A stretch of 57,616 nucleotides of DNA, taken from contig NZ_NFLN01000019.1 of assembly GCF_002160955.1 (NCBI RefSeq), positions 1 to 57,616 on the forward strand, written 5' to 3'. Within the stretch, counting starts at the first letter, position 1, and every line of letters begins with the position of its first letter. Shown here in pieces: positions 33,822 to 43,014 of the stretch. Under the pieces are notes generated by a model. It made no database searches. It had not been told where the DNA came from and saw only the letters and a program-made list of their open reading frames with translations. The translations under genes and the position numbers were made by a program. The stretch comes from Gemmiger sp. An120 (lineage in GTDB: Bacteria; Bacillota; Clostridia; Oscillospirales; Ruminococcaceae).

Positions 33822-34769
33822 ATGCGTTTGGATACAATCCTGGGAACCCAATATCCCTTTATTCAGGGCGGTATGGCCAACATCGCCACCGGCGAATTTG
33901 CCGCCGCCGTCTCCAATGCGGGGGCGCTGGGCCTGATCGGGGCGGGCGGTATGGACGCCGAGACCCTGCGCAGCCACATCCGCCGCTGCCGGCAGCTGAC
34001 CGATAAGCCCTTCGGCGTGAATATCATGCTCATGAACCCCGCTGCTCCTGAGATGGCCAAGATCGTGGTGGAGGAACAGGTGGCGGTGGTCACCACCGGC
34101 GCGGGCAACCCGGGCGCCTATGTGCCCATGTGGAAAGAAGCGGGCATCAAGGTGTTCCCGGTGGTGGCCGCCACCGTGCTGGCCCGCCGTCTGGCCGGGC
34201 TGGGTGTGGACGGCGTGATCGCCGAGGGCACCGAAAGCGGCGGCCATGTGGGCGAGATGACCACCATGGCTCTGGTGCCTCAGGTGGTGGACGCCATGAA
34301 GGAGTTCGGCATTCCGGTGATCGCCGCGGGCGGCATTGCGGACGGCCGTCAGCTGGCGGCTGCCTTTGCCCTGGGAGCGGTGGGCGTGCAGCTGGGCACC
34401 TGCCTGCTGGCCAGCACCGAGTGCCCCATCCACGAAAACTATAAGCAGGCGCTGCTGGCAGCCAAGGATTCTGACACGGTGGTCACCGGCCGCAACGGCG
34501 GTACGCCGGTGCGGGTGCTGAAAAACAAGATGACCCGCGCTTACCTCAGCCGGGAAAAGGCCGGGGCCGACAAGATGGAACTGGAACAGTTCACCCTGGG
34601 TTCCCTGCGGCGGGCCGTGTTCGAAGGCGACACCGAAACCGGCAGCTTGATGGCCGGTCAGGTGGCGGGCATGCTGCGCGAGGTGCGTCCGCTGGCCGAT
34701 ATCTTTGAAGACCTGTGGCGCGGCTGCGGCGATACGGTTGCCCGGCTGGACAGCCAAGTGCGGGAATAA
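33822..34769 (+). CDS. fabK: Enoyl-ACP reductase II (FMN-dependent)
   Basis: 315 residues, ATG after AAGGAGGAAC. A TIM-barrel flavoprotein of the nitronate-monooxygenase/FabK type: PFIQGGMANIATGEFAAAVSNAG, GLIGAGGM, KPFGVNIMLM, TTGAGNPGAY, AEGTESGGHVGE and IAAGGIADGRQLAAAFALGA, each recognised in family order. It reduces the enoyl-ACP double bond. No FabI or FabL is visible in the window, so this is the operon's only enoyl reductase. FabK enzymes are insensitive to triclosan. Confidence 0.93.
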   Translation: MRLDTILGTQYPFIQGGMANIATGEFAAAVSNAGALGLIGAGGMDAETLRSHIRRCRQLTDKPFGVNIMLMNPAAPEMAKIVVEEQVAVVTTGAGNPGAYVPMWKEAGIKVFPVVAATVLARRLAGLGVDGVIAEGTESGGHVGEMTTMALVPQVVDAMKEFGIPVIAAGGIADGRQLAAAFALGAVGVQLGTCLLASTECPIHENYKQALLAAKDSDTVVTGRNGGTPVRVLKNKMTRAYLSREKAGADKMELEQFTLGSLRRAVFEGDTETGSLMAGQVAGMLREVRPLADIFEDLWRGCGDTVARLDSQVRE

Positions 34770-34781
34770 GGAGGAAACGGC

Positions 34782-35726
34782 ATGAAACTGGCGCTGTTGT
34801 TTGCGGGCCAGGGGGCCCAGCACGCCGGGATGGGCGCGGATCTGTACGAGCAGTTCCCGGCTTTTCGGCAGGTATTGGACGAATGTGCCGCCGGGGTGGA
34901 GTTCGACCTGAAATCCCTCTGCTTTGCAGGCCCCGACGAAACCCTGAACCAGACCCGATATACCCAGCCCTGCATGGTGGCGTTTGCCGCCGGGGTCACC
35001 CGGGTGCTGCAGGAGGCCGGCACGCAGCCGGTCGCGGCAGCGGGCCTGAGCCTGGGCGAGTATTCCGCCCTCTGCGCCGCGGGGGTGTTCAGCCCTCGGC
35101 AGGCGGTAGAGCTGGCGGCGTTCCGGGGCGCGGCGATGGAGCAGGCGGTACAGGGCCGTGCCAGCGGCATGGCCGCTGTGCTGGGTCTGGACCGCAAGAC
35201 TTTGGCGGATGCCTGCGCCGGGGCCTCGGCTCTGGGTGTGGTGGAGATCGCCAACTACAACTGCCCCGGCCAGATGGCCATTGCCGGGGACGCCGCCGCC
35301 GTGGAGCGGGCCTGCGAACTGGCCAAACAGGCGGGGGCGCGGCGCTGCGTGCCGCTCAAGGTATCCGGGCCGTTCCATACCTCTCTGATGGCCCCCGCGG
35401 CCAGCGCGCTGGCGGAGCGGTTCACCCGGGAGCCTTTCGGCAAGATGAACTTCCCGGTCTACTTCAACTGCCTGGGCGGGCCCATGGGGGACGGGGACAC
35501 CGTTCCCGCTCTGCTGGAAAAACAGGTACGCTCCAGCGTGTACATGGAGGATACCCTGCGCCGTCTGGCGGATGAGGGGATCGACCGGGTGATCGAGATC
35601 GGCCCGGGCCGGGTGCTGTCCGGCCTGTGGAAAAAAACGGTGACCGAGCGCAAGGTGCCGGTACTGGGAGTGGAGACCGCCCGGGAACTGGCCGAGGCGG
35701 TGCGGATGCTGCAGGAGGAAAATTGA
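34782..35726 (+). CDS. fabD: Malonyl-CoA:ACP acyltransferase
   Basis: 314 residues, ATG after AAGGAGG. Catalytic Ser90 is in the GLSLGEYSAL nucleophile elbow, with His199 in SGPFHTSLM. N-terminal LLFAGQGAQHAGMG is the family signature. It charges ACP with malonate from the AccABCD product. The stop TGA is directly followed by the fabG start, with no gap. Confidence 0.95.
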   Translation: MKLALLFAGQGAQHAGMGADLYEQFPAFRQVLDECAAGVEFDLKSLCFAGPDETLNQTRYTQPCMVAFAAGVTRVLQEAGTQPVAAAGLSLGEYSALCAAGVFSPRQAVELAAFRGAAMEQAVQGRASGMAAVLGLDRKTLADACAGASALGVVEIANYNCPGQMAIAGDAAAVERACELAKQAGARRCVPLKVSGPFHTSLMAPAASALAERFTREPFGKMNFPVYFNCLGGPMGDGDTVPALLEKQVRSSVYMEDTLRRLADEGIDRVIEIGPGRVLSGLWKKTVTERKVPVLGVETARELAEAVRMLQEEN

Positions 35727-36473
35727 ATGGAACAGATGGCAAAACGGGCGCTGGTCACCGGCGGCAGCCGGGGAATCGGCCGGGCGGTCTGCCTGGCGCT
35801 GGCGTCCCGGGGTATGCGTGTGGCGGTGAACTACGCGGGCAACGCGGCCGCCGCCGAAGAGGTGGTGCAGGCGTGCCTGCAGCAGGGGGCGCCGGATGCC
35901 TTTGCCGTGCAGGCGGATGTGTCCGATGCGGAGCAGGTCCGGGCTCTGGTAGCTGCCGTGAGTGAACGGTGGGGCGGCGTGGACGTGCTGGTGAACAACG
36001 CGGGCATCACCCGGGACGGGCTGATGATGCGGATGAGCGAGCAGGACTTCGATGCGGTGCTGGCTACCAATCTGAAAGGGGCCTTTGCCTGCATGCAGGC
36101 GGTTATGCGGCCCATGATGAAGCAGCGCTGGGGCCGGATCGTGAACCTGTCCAGCGTGGTGGGGCTGCGGGGCAACCTGGGCCAGGCCAACTACGCTGCC
36201 AGCAAGGCGGGGCTGATCGGCATGTCCAAGAGCGCCGCCAAGGAGCTGGCAAGCCGCGGCATCACAGTGAACTGTGTGGCTCCCGGCTTTATTGAAACGG
36301 ATATGACCGCCGTGCTGCCGGAATCGGTGCGCACCGCGCTGCTGGGGCAGATCCCCCTGGCGCGGCTGGGTGCGGCGGAAGAGGTAGCCGCGGCGGTGGC
36401 GTTCCTGGCTTCACCCGAGGCGGCATACATCACCGGCCAGGTGCTCTGCGTGGACGGCGGCATGGCCATGTGA
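35727..36473 (+). CDS. fabG: 3-oxoacyl-ACP reductase
   Basis: 248 residues; the ATG at 35727 abuts fabD (a second ATG three codons on is possible). Short-chain dehydrogenase with NADPH site TGGSRGIGRAV, NNAG (residues about 90), and active-site Tyr156/Lys160 in NYAASKAG. The C-terminal TGQVLCVDGGMAM is typical. It reduces 3-oxoacyl-ACP to 3-hydroxyacyl-ACP. Confidence 0.95.
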   Translation: MEQMAKRALVTGGSRGIGRAVCLALASRGMRVAVNYAGNAAAAEEVVQACLQQGAPDAFAVQADVSDAEQVRALVAAVSERWGGVDVLVNNAGITRDGLMMRMSEQDFDAVLATNLKGAFACMQAVMRPMMKQRWGRIVNLSSVVGLRGNLGQANYAASKAGLIGMSKSAAKELASRGITVNCVAPGFIETDMTAVLPESVRTALLGQIPLARLGAAEEVAAAVAFLASPEAAYITGQVLCVDGGMAM

Positions 36474-36487
36474 ACAGGAGGCGCAAG

Positions 36488-37729
36488 ATGGAAAAACGAC
36501 GGGTAGTAATCACCGGCATGGGCGCGGTGACCCCGCTGGGGCTGAATCTGGCGGACAGCTGGGCGGCGGTCAAACGGGGGGAATGCGGCATCGGTCCCAT
36601 CACCCTCTACGATCCGGCCGGCCAGAAGGTAAGCCTGGCGGCGGAGGTCAAGAACTTTGACCCCACCGCGTTTCTGGATAAAAAGGAAGCCCGCAAGCTG
36701 GACCGGTGCGTTCAGTTCGCCCTCTCCGCCGCCGACCAGGCGGTGGCGTCGGCAGGGCTTTTGATGGAGCAGGAGGACGCCGGGCGCTGCGCGGTGTTCT
36801 TCGCCAGCGGTATCGGCGGTTTCACCACCATCCAGGCCGAGTGCCTGAAAGGGGCGGAAAAAGGCTACGACCGGGTTTCTCCCTTCTTTATCCCCATGGT
36901 GATCGCCAACATGGCCGCGGGCAATATTGCCATCCGGCACGGGTTCGGGGGCATGTGCACCTGCCCGGTAACCGCCTGTGCCTCCGGCACCAATGCGGTA
37001 GGGGACGCTTTCCGCCACATCCGGGACGGTTACGCCGAAGTGGCGCTGGCGGGCGGCACCGAAGCCTCCATTACCCCGCTGGCCATGGGCGGTTTTACCT
37101 CCCTGCATGCGCTGCACACCGGTGATGACCCGGCCTGTGCGTCGGTTCCCTTTGATGCGCGCCGTTCCGGTTTTGTGATGGGGGAGGGCGCGGGTGCGCT
37201 GCTGCTGGAAGAGTATGAGCATGCGGTGCGCCGGGGCGCCACCATTCTGGCGGAGGTGGCGGGCTACGGCGTCTCCTGCGACGCCCACCACATTACCGCC
37301 CCTCTGCCGGACGGTTCCGGCGCGGCCCGGGCCATGACCCTGGCGCTGGCCGACGGCGGCGTGTCGCCGGAGCAGGTGGGCTATATCAACGCTCACGGCA
37401 CGTCCACTCCGCTGAACGACGCGGGGGAGACCGCGGCGGTCAAGCTGGCATTCGGCGAGCATGCGGCAAAGCTGGCAGTCAGCTCCACCAAGTCCATGAC
37501 CGGCCACCTGCTGGGTGCTGCCGGGGCGGTGGAAGCGGCATTTACTGCGATGGCGCTGCGGGAGGATTTCCTGCCCGCTACTATTCACTACGAGCAGCCC
37601 GATCCGGCCTGCGACCTGGACGTGGTGCCCAACACCGGCCGCATGGCCCGGGTACAGTATGCCATGTCCAACTCGCTGGGCTTTGGCGGGCATAACGCCA
37701 GTATTCTGCTGAAAAAATGGGAGGACTGA
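36488..37729 (+). CDS. fabF: 3-oxoacyl-ACP synthase II
   Basis: 413 residues from the ATG at 36488, chosen because ACAGGAGGCGCAAG lies just upstream; an in-frame ATG at 36470 overlapping fabG has no ribosome site. Elongating condensing enzyme with triad Cys164 (TACASGTNA), His303 (NAHGTSTPLND) and His340 (MTGHLLGAAG). The N-terminal RVVITGMGAVTPLG and C-terminal NSLGFGGHNASIL are standard. It is the only elongating synthase in the cluster. Confidence 0.95.
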   Translation: MEKRRVVITGMGAVTPLGLNLADSWAAVKRGECGIGPITLYDPAGQKVSLAAEVKNFDPTAFLDKKEARKLDRCVQFALSAADQAVASAGLLMEQEDAGRCAVFFASGIGGFTTIQAECLKGAEKGYDRVSPFFIPMVIANMAAGNIAIRHGFGGMCTCPVTACASGTNAVGDAFRHIRDGYAEVALAGGTEASITPLAMGGFTSLHALHTGDDPACASVPFDARRSGFVMGEGAGALLLEEYEHAVRRGATILAEVAGYGVSCDAHHITAPLPDGSGAARAMTLALADGGVSPEQVGYINAHGTSTPLNDAGETAAVKLAFGEHAAKLAVSSTKSMTGHLLGAAGAVEAAFTAMALREDFLPATIHYEQPDPACDLDVVPNTGRMARVQYAMSNSLGFGGHNASILLKKWED

Positions 37730-37731
37730 GC

Positions 37732-38157
37732 ATGACACTGGATTCCAACGAGATTATGCAGGTGCTGCCCCACCGGTTTCCTTTCCAGCTGGTGGACCGC
37801 ATCACCGCCTGTGAACCGGGCGTACGGGCCGAGGGCCGTAAGTGCGTGTCGGTGGGCGAGCCCTTTTTCTGCGGCCATTTTCCCCAGCTGCATGTAATGC
37901 CCGGGGTGCTGATTCTGGAGGCCATGGCCCAGGTGGGAGCAGTGGCGCTGCTCACCGAGGAAGAAAACAAGGGCAAGATCGTGCTGTTCGGCGGGGTGAA
38001 AAACGCCCGGTTCAAACGGCCGGTCACCCCCGGCGATGTGCTGGAGATGGAGTGCACCCTCACCGCCCGCCGTGGCCCGGTAGGGGTGGGCAAGGCGGTG
38101 GCCCGGGTGGACGGGCAGCTGGCCGCCACCGCGGAGCTGACCTTTGCCGTCCGTTGA
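37732..38157 (+). CDS. fabZ: 3-hydroxyacyl-ACP dehydratase
   Basis: 141 residues from the ATG at 37732, 2 bp after fabF. Hot-dog fold dehydratase with His49 in GHFPQLHVMPG and Glu63 in LEAMAQVG. LPHRFPFQLVDRI near residue 10 is the N-terminal signature, with Q in place of the more usual L. No FabM or FabA homologue follows, so how unsaturated chains arise is not explained by this cluster. The promoter of the next gene starts inside the last codons. Confidence 0.95.
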   Translation: MTLDSNEIMQVLPHRFPFQLVDRITACEPGVRAEGRKCVSVGEPFFCGHFPQLHVMPGVLILEAMAQVGAVALLTEEENKGKIVLFGGVKNARFKRPVTPGDVLEMECTLTARRGPVGVGKAVARVDGQLAATAELTFAVR

Positions 38158-38182
38158 TTTGTGCGCCCGGAGCGGGTATAAT
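38154..38182 (+). promoter_or_regulatory. Internal promoter for the MarR/FabT-like gene
   Basis: TTGATT (38154-38159), 17-bp spacer, TATAAT (38177-38182), starting in the last codons of fabZ. It gives the regulator a transcript independent of the operon promoter. Confidence 0.65.
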
Positions 38183-38218
38183 AATGGAAAACGGTGTTTG
38201 GGAAAGGATGTCGTTTCC

Positions 38219-38674
38219 ATGCTGGACGAGGCGTTTGCCCGGGTATATACAAAATTCAAGCTGCATTTCTACCGCAAGGTGTTTGAGCGGATCCATGACC
38301 GGGAGGCCAGCCTGACCACGGTGGAGAGCTTCTGCATGGAGATTATCCAGGCACTGGATAATCCTACGGTCAATGAATTTGCCAGCTTTGTGCAGATCTC
38401 GCCCCCCAACGCGGCTTACAAGGTGAACAGCCTGATCCAGAAGGGGTACCTGCGCAAGGTGCAGTCCCCGGACGACCGGCGTGAGTACCATCTGGAACCC
38501 ACCCAGAAGTACCTGGACTACTACAACATCAGCTACAGTTATCTGTCCACCGTAATGGACCGGATCAAGGCCCGCTTTGCTGAGGAGGATGCCGAGAAAA
38601 TCGAGCAGATGCTGGACGTGATCTCAGAAGAACTGATGCCGGAGATCCGGCTGCCTTCTCACGAGAAAAAATAA
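38219..38674 (+). CDS. MarR-family regulator, probable FabT-like fatty acid synthesis repressor
   Basis: 151 residues from the ATG at 38219 (AAAGGATG upstream). Winged-helix MarR fold: NEFASFVQISPPNAAYKVNSLIQKGYLRKVQS is the recognition helix and wing region, given here as FASFVQISPPNAAYKVNSL and RKVQSPDDRREYHLE. The helices at both ends mediate dimerisation. FabT-type proteins bind acyl-ACP as co-repressor and repress fatty acid synthesis; the ligand here is inferred from location at the operon end and from the palindrome at 29041-29068. In streptococci the gene stands near the operon start, so the placement differs. Confidence 0.8.
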   Translation: MLDEAFARVYTKFKLHFYRKVFERIHDREASLTTVESFCMEIIQALDNPTVNEFASFVQISPPNAAYKVNSLIQKGYLRKVQSPDDRREYHLEPTQKYLDYYNISYSYLSTVMDRIKARFAEEDAEKIEQMLDVISEELMPEIRLPSHEKK

Positions 38675-38687
38675 AAAACTGCTGCAT

Positions 38688-38723
38688 AAAAAACAGACGC
38701 GAAAAATCCCGCGTCTGTTTTTT
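38688..38723 (+). terminator. Intrinsic terminator ending the fatty acid cluster
   Basis: Arms AAAAAACAGACGCG (38688-38701) and CGCGTCTGTTTTTT (38710-38723) with an 8-nt loop, starting 14 bp after the MarR gene stop. Confidence 0.93.
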
Positions 38724-38749
38724 ATATGTTTTACGCAGCAGTATGCCGT

Positions 38750-38778
38750 TTGCACCCATACGGCTGCTGTGGTATGAT
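38750..38778 (+). promoter_or_regulatory. Sigma-A promoter of the pucR-type gene
   Basis: TTGCAC (38750-38755), 17-bp spacer, TATGAT (38773-38778), 30 bp before the start codon. Confidence 0.7.
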
Positions 38779-38807
38779 AAAGTAACAAAGAAAGAGGTGA
38801 GTGATCC

Positions 38808-40406
38808 TTGAGCCTGACCGTTGCGCAACTGGTGGAACTGCCCTGTCTGCGGCGTGCAAAAGTGTTGGCTGGACACAGCGGCCTGGACCGGATTGTAAAC
38901 AGTATTACGGTATTGGAATACGCAAACCCGACACCCATGCAGAAAACTCTGTTTGAAAGCATTGACTTCTGGGGCGGCGAGCTGATCCTTACCGGATTTT
39001 GCAATGTTGCCGACGATGTAGAGGCTCAGTGTGCCAATATCCGGATGTTTGCCGCCGCCGGTGAAGTGGGGATGGTGCTGTATTATGTGGGCCTGATTCT
39101 CCCAAGGGTGGATCCAAGGCTGATCCAATTGGCCGACGAACTGGGATTTGTGCTCATCTGTATGCCGGAGAATGAACCAAACCTGCGATACAGCGAGGTG
39201 ATCCATGAGGCTATGGACGCCATTGTCCGGGATGAACTTAATAACCCGGCCTTTACCATCGACCTGCTGGAACAGATGACCAAGGTGCCGCCCGGTCAGC
39301 AAAGCGTAAAAACAATCCTGCGCATTGCCAGCGGACGGCTGCGTGCATCTGCGGTGGTGACCGATTCAGAATACCATCTGCTGAGCGAGGCGTCCTGGCC
39401 GCTGAACCAGGATATGCCCTGGGCATCGATCATCCAGCAGTCGGCGGCGCAGATGCGCGGCGACTGTACCTGGGAGATAAAAGGAGAGCGCAGCCTGTGG
39501 GCCTATAAGGCAGAAATACATCCCAGCGGATGCGGGCGTATGTATCTTTTCGTGTTTTCAGAACATGGCAAGCTGGATCCGCTTCTCTGGAAGCAGGCAG
39601 TAGAAGGCGTCCGGCTGAGCATCGGCGTATGGGGCCGGGCGCATGACCAGAAAGATCTGTCGGAACTGGTTCGCGCGATCATCCTGGACGAGCCGATCAA
39701 GATGCGCCGTCTGGGTGAGTTGTACCATATTGATGTAGCCTCGCTGAGCGACATGTGGATACTGCGCAGCCTGCGAGGCGAAAATCTCTCTCCCTGGGTG
39801 GATGAAGTGGCGGAGTTATCTTCCCTGTATACCCGGATCGGTTTGTGCGAGCATTATGAAAATGACATTTTGATCTTCCCGGTGGGCAGCCGCACTTTGC
39901 GGGAAATGGACGAGTGGACCGACGCACTGGTGCAGTTCTGCACAGAGAAGCAGCTGTGCGCCAAAGTGACCCGGTGCACGCTGCTGCAATATACCGCCAA
40001 CGCGAAATACGCTTATGATACAAACCGGGCTTATCTGGAGGACAGCATTAAAGTCTTTCCGCGGCGCGCCTGCTTTACTATATCCGAGATTGAGTTTGTA
40101 AAAGAATGCCGGGAACTTGCCGCCGGCGGAGAAGAACACATGCGCCGGTATCTGTCGCTGCTGGACCCGATCCTTGAGGGAAAAGACGGGCAGGAGATTG
40201 TGGATACCCTGTCTGCCTATCTGCTGGATGAGAATTCCAGCGTTACCCAAACGGCCGAGCATTTGTTTGTTCATAAGAACACTGTCAAATACCGGCTTCA
40301 GAAGGCGGATAACCTGCTGGGATTCCGGGTAGGGGATATTCCGCAATCCAAAAATCTGTTGTATGCGCTTGCCCTTCGCCGCATCCTGCAGCGGCAGCCT
40401 GATTAA
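38808..40406 (+). CDS. PucR-family transcription regulator
   Basis: 532 residues from a TTG start at 38808, preceded by AAAGAGGTG. The N-terminal PucR domain (LTVAQLVELPCLRRAKVLAG, RIVNSITVLEYANP, LILTGF) senses the pathway signal. The C-terminal 60 residues hold the helix-turn-helix NSSVTQTAEHLFVHKNTVKYRLQKA, recognised by HKNTVKYRLQK and ALALRRIL. The family activates purine or ureide catabolism genes. The next three genes (permease, DUF917, hydantoinase-like) are its probable targets; a promoter region lies at 40407-40569. Confidence 0.9.
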   Translation: MSLTVAQLVELPCLRRAKVLAGHSGLDRIVNSITVLEYANPTPMQKTLFESIDFWGGELILTGFCNVADDVEAQCANIRMFAAAGEVGMVLYYVGLILPRVDPRLIQLADELGFVLICMPENEPNLRYSEVIHEAMDAIVRDELNNPAFTIDLLEQMTKVPPGQQSVKTILRIASGRLRASAVVTDSEYHLLSEASWPLNQDMPWASIIQQSAAQMRGDCTWEIKGERSLWAYKAEIHPSGCGRMYLFVFSEHGKLDPLLWKQAVEGVRLSIGVWGRAHDQKDLSELVRAIILDEPIKMRRLGELYHIDVASLSDMWILRSLRGENLSPWVDEVAELSSLYTRIGLCEHYENDILIFPVGSRTLREMDEWTDALVQFCTEKQLCAKVTRCTLLQYTANAKYAYDTNRAYLEDSIKVFPRRACFTISEIEFVKECRELAAGGEEHMRRYLSLLDPILEGKDGQEIVDTLSAYLLDENSSVTQTAEHLFVHKNTVKYRLQKADNLLGFRVGDIPQSKNLLYALALRRILQRQPD

Positions 40407-40431
40407 TCTAAATGCTTATATTGCAGGTCCA

Positions 40432-40475
40432 ATTCCCCCTGTTCGTTGTCCGTTCGGACAATGAACAGGGGGATT
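40432..40475 (+). terminator. Long hairpin after the PucR gene
   Basis: 20-bp arms 40432-40451 and 40456-40475 (TTCCCCCTGTTC..TTGTCC with GGACAA..GAACAGGGGG) around a GTTC loop, one G-U pair. The following TTCTTTATCCTTTAT is T-rich but not a solid T-run, so this is a terminator or an operator-like structure between pucR and the permease gene. Confidence 0.65.
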
Positions 40476-40515
40476 CTTTATCCTTTATCCTAATGCTTTC
40501 TGAGGATTCTTTCTC

Positions 40516-40521
40516 TATAAT
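40516..40521 (+). promoter_or_regulatory. Candidate -10 box of the permease operon
   Basis: TATAAT, 49 bp before the permease start. The region 17 bp upstream has no good -35 box, which fits activation by the PucR protein. Confidence 0.4.
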
Positions 40522-40569
40522 CAAAAACAAAATCAGCCACATACAAAGCGTGGCAGAGGGGGAGAAAGT

Positions 40570-41868
40570 ATGCAACAGACAAAAGGCTTTACCATCAAAG
40601 CAGAGGAGCGGCAAAGCTGGGGCTCCATTACCATGGTGTGGATCGGCGCTATGATCTGCGTGCCGGCCCTGATGATCGGAGGCATGATTGGCGCAGGCCT
40701 GAGCCTGGGTGCGGCAGCGTTGGCGATTACGGTGGGATATCTGCTGATCTGTCTTTTTATGAGTTTTATGGGAATGCATGCCTGTGACACCGGCATGCCT
40801 ACCGCCGTTATGGCAGGCGGTGCATTGGGAGAACTGGGTGCCAAATACATCATCAGCACCATCCTGGCAATCTCCTGCGTTGGCTGGTTTGGCATTCAGG
40901 CGGCTGTTTGCGGATCATCCTTTTCTACTATGGTTGCGGATATGAGCGGGGTGACCATTCCGGTCTGGCTATCCTCGGTGGTTTGGGGCGCGGTGATGCT
41001 TCTTACCGCTTGCTTTCGGTTCAGCGGTTTGAAATGGCTCAATAAGATTGCCGTTCCGCTGCTGGGGCTTGTACTGGCCTATACGCTGATCTACAACATC
41101 GCCTCCGGCAACGGCACGGCGCTTATCGGATATCAGCCCGCTGCACCTATGGATCTGGTTAGCGGTATAAGCCTGACAGTGGGCTCTTTTGTTGTAGCAG
41201 CTGCTATTTCAGGCGATTACTGCCGGTTTGCCAAAAGCCGTGGCGATGTGGTCAAATCCTCGATCCTTGGCGTTCTTCCTGCCGGCCTGATTGTGCTGAT
41301 GCTGGGCGGTATCCTGGCTATCTGCACCGGCTCCTATGATATCAGCGTGTTCCTGTCCACTGCCGGCTTGCCCATGATTGGCCTGTGCGCTTTGATCCTG
41401 GCAACCTGGACCACCAACGTTTCCAATGCCTATTCCGGTGGCCTGGCACTTTCTGTGCTGCTGGGACAGGATGAAAAGCAAAGCCAACTGACCACCGCGG
41501 TGGCCGGTGCGATCGGCACCGTCCTGGCAGCTGTTGGTATCCTCAACTCCATTCAGGGCTTTTTGTCCCTGCTGTCCGCCATTGTTCCGGCATTGATGGG
41601 GGTCATGATTGCCGATTACTGGATTCTGGGCAAAGGCAAAGTGGAGAATTTCGCCATCCGAAAAGGATTTTACCTGCCCGGCGTGATTGCCTTTGCGCTG
41701 GGCGCCTTGGTAGCCTGTGTGACCGGCGGCACCTTCGCCACCATTCCGGGCCTGTCGTTCCTGAATCTGCCGTTCTTTATTGGGCCCATCAACGGCATCT
41801 TGGTAGCATTGATCGTGTATGTGCCTCTGGCAAAGCTGGGACCCAAACCGGCTGAATCACTGTCCTGA
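40570..41868 (+). CDS. NCS1-family nucleobase permease (CodB-like)
   Basis: 432 residues, ATG after AGGGGGAGAAAGT. Twelve hydrophobic helices; family signatures are the N-terminal ERQSWGSITMVWIGAMICVPALM start (SWGSITMVWIGAMICVP), MGMHACDTGMPTAVMA and GDYCRFAKSRGDV, which follow cytosine permease CodB. It would import cytosine or a related pyrimidine, purine or hydantoin across the cytoplasmic membrane. It stands between the PucR regulator and the DUF917/hydantoinase pair, so a cyclic ureide is the likely cargo. Confidence 0.88.
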   Translation: MQQTKGFTIKAEERQSWGSITMVWIGAMICVPALMIGGMIGAGLSLGAAALAITVGYLLICLFMSFMGMHACDTGMPTAVMAGGALGELGAKYIISTILAISCVGWFGIQAAVCGSSFSTMVADMSGVTIPVWLSSVVWGAVMLLTACFRFSGLKWLNKIAVPLLGLVLAYTLIYNIASGNGTALIGYQPAAPMDLVSGISLTVGSFVVAAAISGDYCRFAKSRGDVVKSSILGVLPAGLIVLMLGGILAICTGSYDISVFLSTAGLPMIGLCALILATWTTNVSNAYSGGLALSVLLGQDEKQSQLTTAVAGAIGTVLAAVGILNSIQGFLSLLSAIVPALMGVMIADYWILGKGKVENFAIRKGFYLPGVIAFALGALVACVTGGTFATIPGLSFLNLPFFIGPINGILVALIVYVPLAKLGPKPAESLS

Positions 41869-41920
41869 GTTTCCCTGCGGGTGCAGCCTGCAGACTACTT
41901 TCTGAAAAGGAGTGTTTTAC

Positions 41921-43012
41921 TTGCGTAAGATTGGAATTCCCGAAATCGAAGACATCGCGCTGGGCGCGGCTCTGCTGGGGGCAGGCGGCGGCGGTGATCC
42001 GTATGTGGGCAAGCTGGTCGCTATCGGCGCGGTTCAGGAGTGCGGGCCCATTACCCTCCTGGACCCGGACGAAGTGCCGGATGACGCGCTCGTCGTTCCC
42101 ATTGCCATGATGGGCGCTCCCACCGTGCTTTGTGAAAAGGCCATCGGAGGGGAAGAGTACCGTGCGTTGTACGAAACCGTCTCTGCCTTTTATGGCAAAC
42201 CTATCTACGCCTTTATGCCCATTGAGGCAGGCGGCGTGAACTCGATGCTCCCGATCGCGGCTGCCGCCCGTCTGGGTTTGCCACTGGTGGACTGTGACGG
42301 CATGGGCCGGGCGTTCCCGGAACTGCAGATGGTAACCTTTACAATTGGCGGCGGTTCGGCAACACCTATGGCGCTTGTAGATGAAAAGGGGAATTCCTGC
42401 ATCTTCCGTACCGTTACCAACAAATGGACGGAGGAACTTGCCCGGGCGGTCACCATGGCCTGCGGTGGCTCGGTATCGGTGTCTTTGTATGCGATGGACG
42501 GCCATTTCATGAAGCAGTATGGCGTCCACGGTATCGTGACCCGCAGCCAGCGTCTTGGCTCAGCCATCCGAAAGGTCAAGGAGTCAATTGACAAAACCCC
42601 CGAGGAAACCTTCCTGGAGATCACCGAGGGATGCAAACTGTTCAAGGGAAAGATCAGCGATGTTCTGCGGGAGGTGCGCGCCGGGTTCAACTTCGGCAAG
42701 GTGGTTTTGGACGGTATCGGCGAGTATAAAGGACGCAATGCCTATGTGGAATTCCAGAATGAAAACCTGACCGCTGTGGTGGACGGCCAAATCCTGGCCA
42801 CAACACCGGATCTGATCTGCCTGGTGGATACCGAGACCTTTACGCCGGTGCCTACCGATGCGCTGAAATACGGCAAGCGAGTGCTTGTGGTGGGTCTGCC
42901 CTGCTTCCCGTTGTGGCGCACACCGGAGGGGCTGGCTCTGGTGGGACCGCGCTATTTTGGGGTTGACACCGATTACATTCCGCTGGAAGAGCGCTGCAAA
43001 GGAGGCTGCTGA
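41921..43012 (+). CDS. DUF917 family protein
   Basis: 363 residues. Start is the TTG at 41921, because AAAAGGAG (41905-41912) is 8 bp upstream and the in-frame GTG at 41912 overlaps that site. Recognisable DUF917 features: IEDIALGAALLGAGGGGDPYVGK at the start, MMGAPTVLCEKAIGGEE, FMPIEAGGVNSMLPIAAAARLGLPLVDCDGMGRAFPELQM (seen as IEAGGVNSMLP and VDCDGMGRAFPE), and RTPEGLALVGPRYFG near the end. The function of the family is not established; it is regularly encoded with hydantoinase/oxoprolinase proteins, as here (2 bp before the next gene), which suggests a joint enzyme. No signal peptide or membrane segment is seen. Confidence 0.88.
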   Translation: MRKIGIPEIEDIALGAALLGAGGGGDPYVGKLVAIGAVQECGPITLLDPDEVPDDALVVPIAMMGAPTVLCEKAIGGEEYRALYETVSAFYGKPIYAFMPIEAGGVNSMLPIAAAARLGLPLVDCDGMGRAFPELQMVTFTIGGGSATPMALVDEKGNSCIFRTVTNKWTEELARAVTMACGGSVSVSLYAMDGHFMKQYGVHGIVTRSQRLGSAIRKVKESIDKTPEETFLEITEGCKLFKGKISDVLREVRAGFNFGKVVLDGIGEYKGRNAYVEFQNENLTAVVDGQILATTPDLICLVDTETFTPVPTDALKYGKRVLVVGLPCFPLWRTPEGLALVGPRYFGVDTDYIPLEERCKGGC

Positions 43013-43014
43013 AG

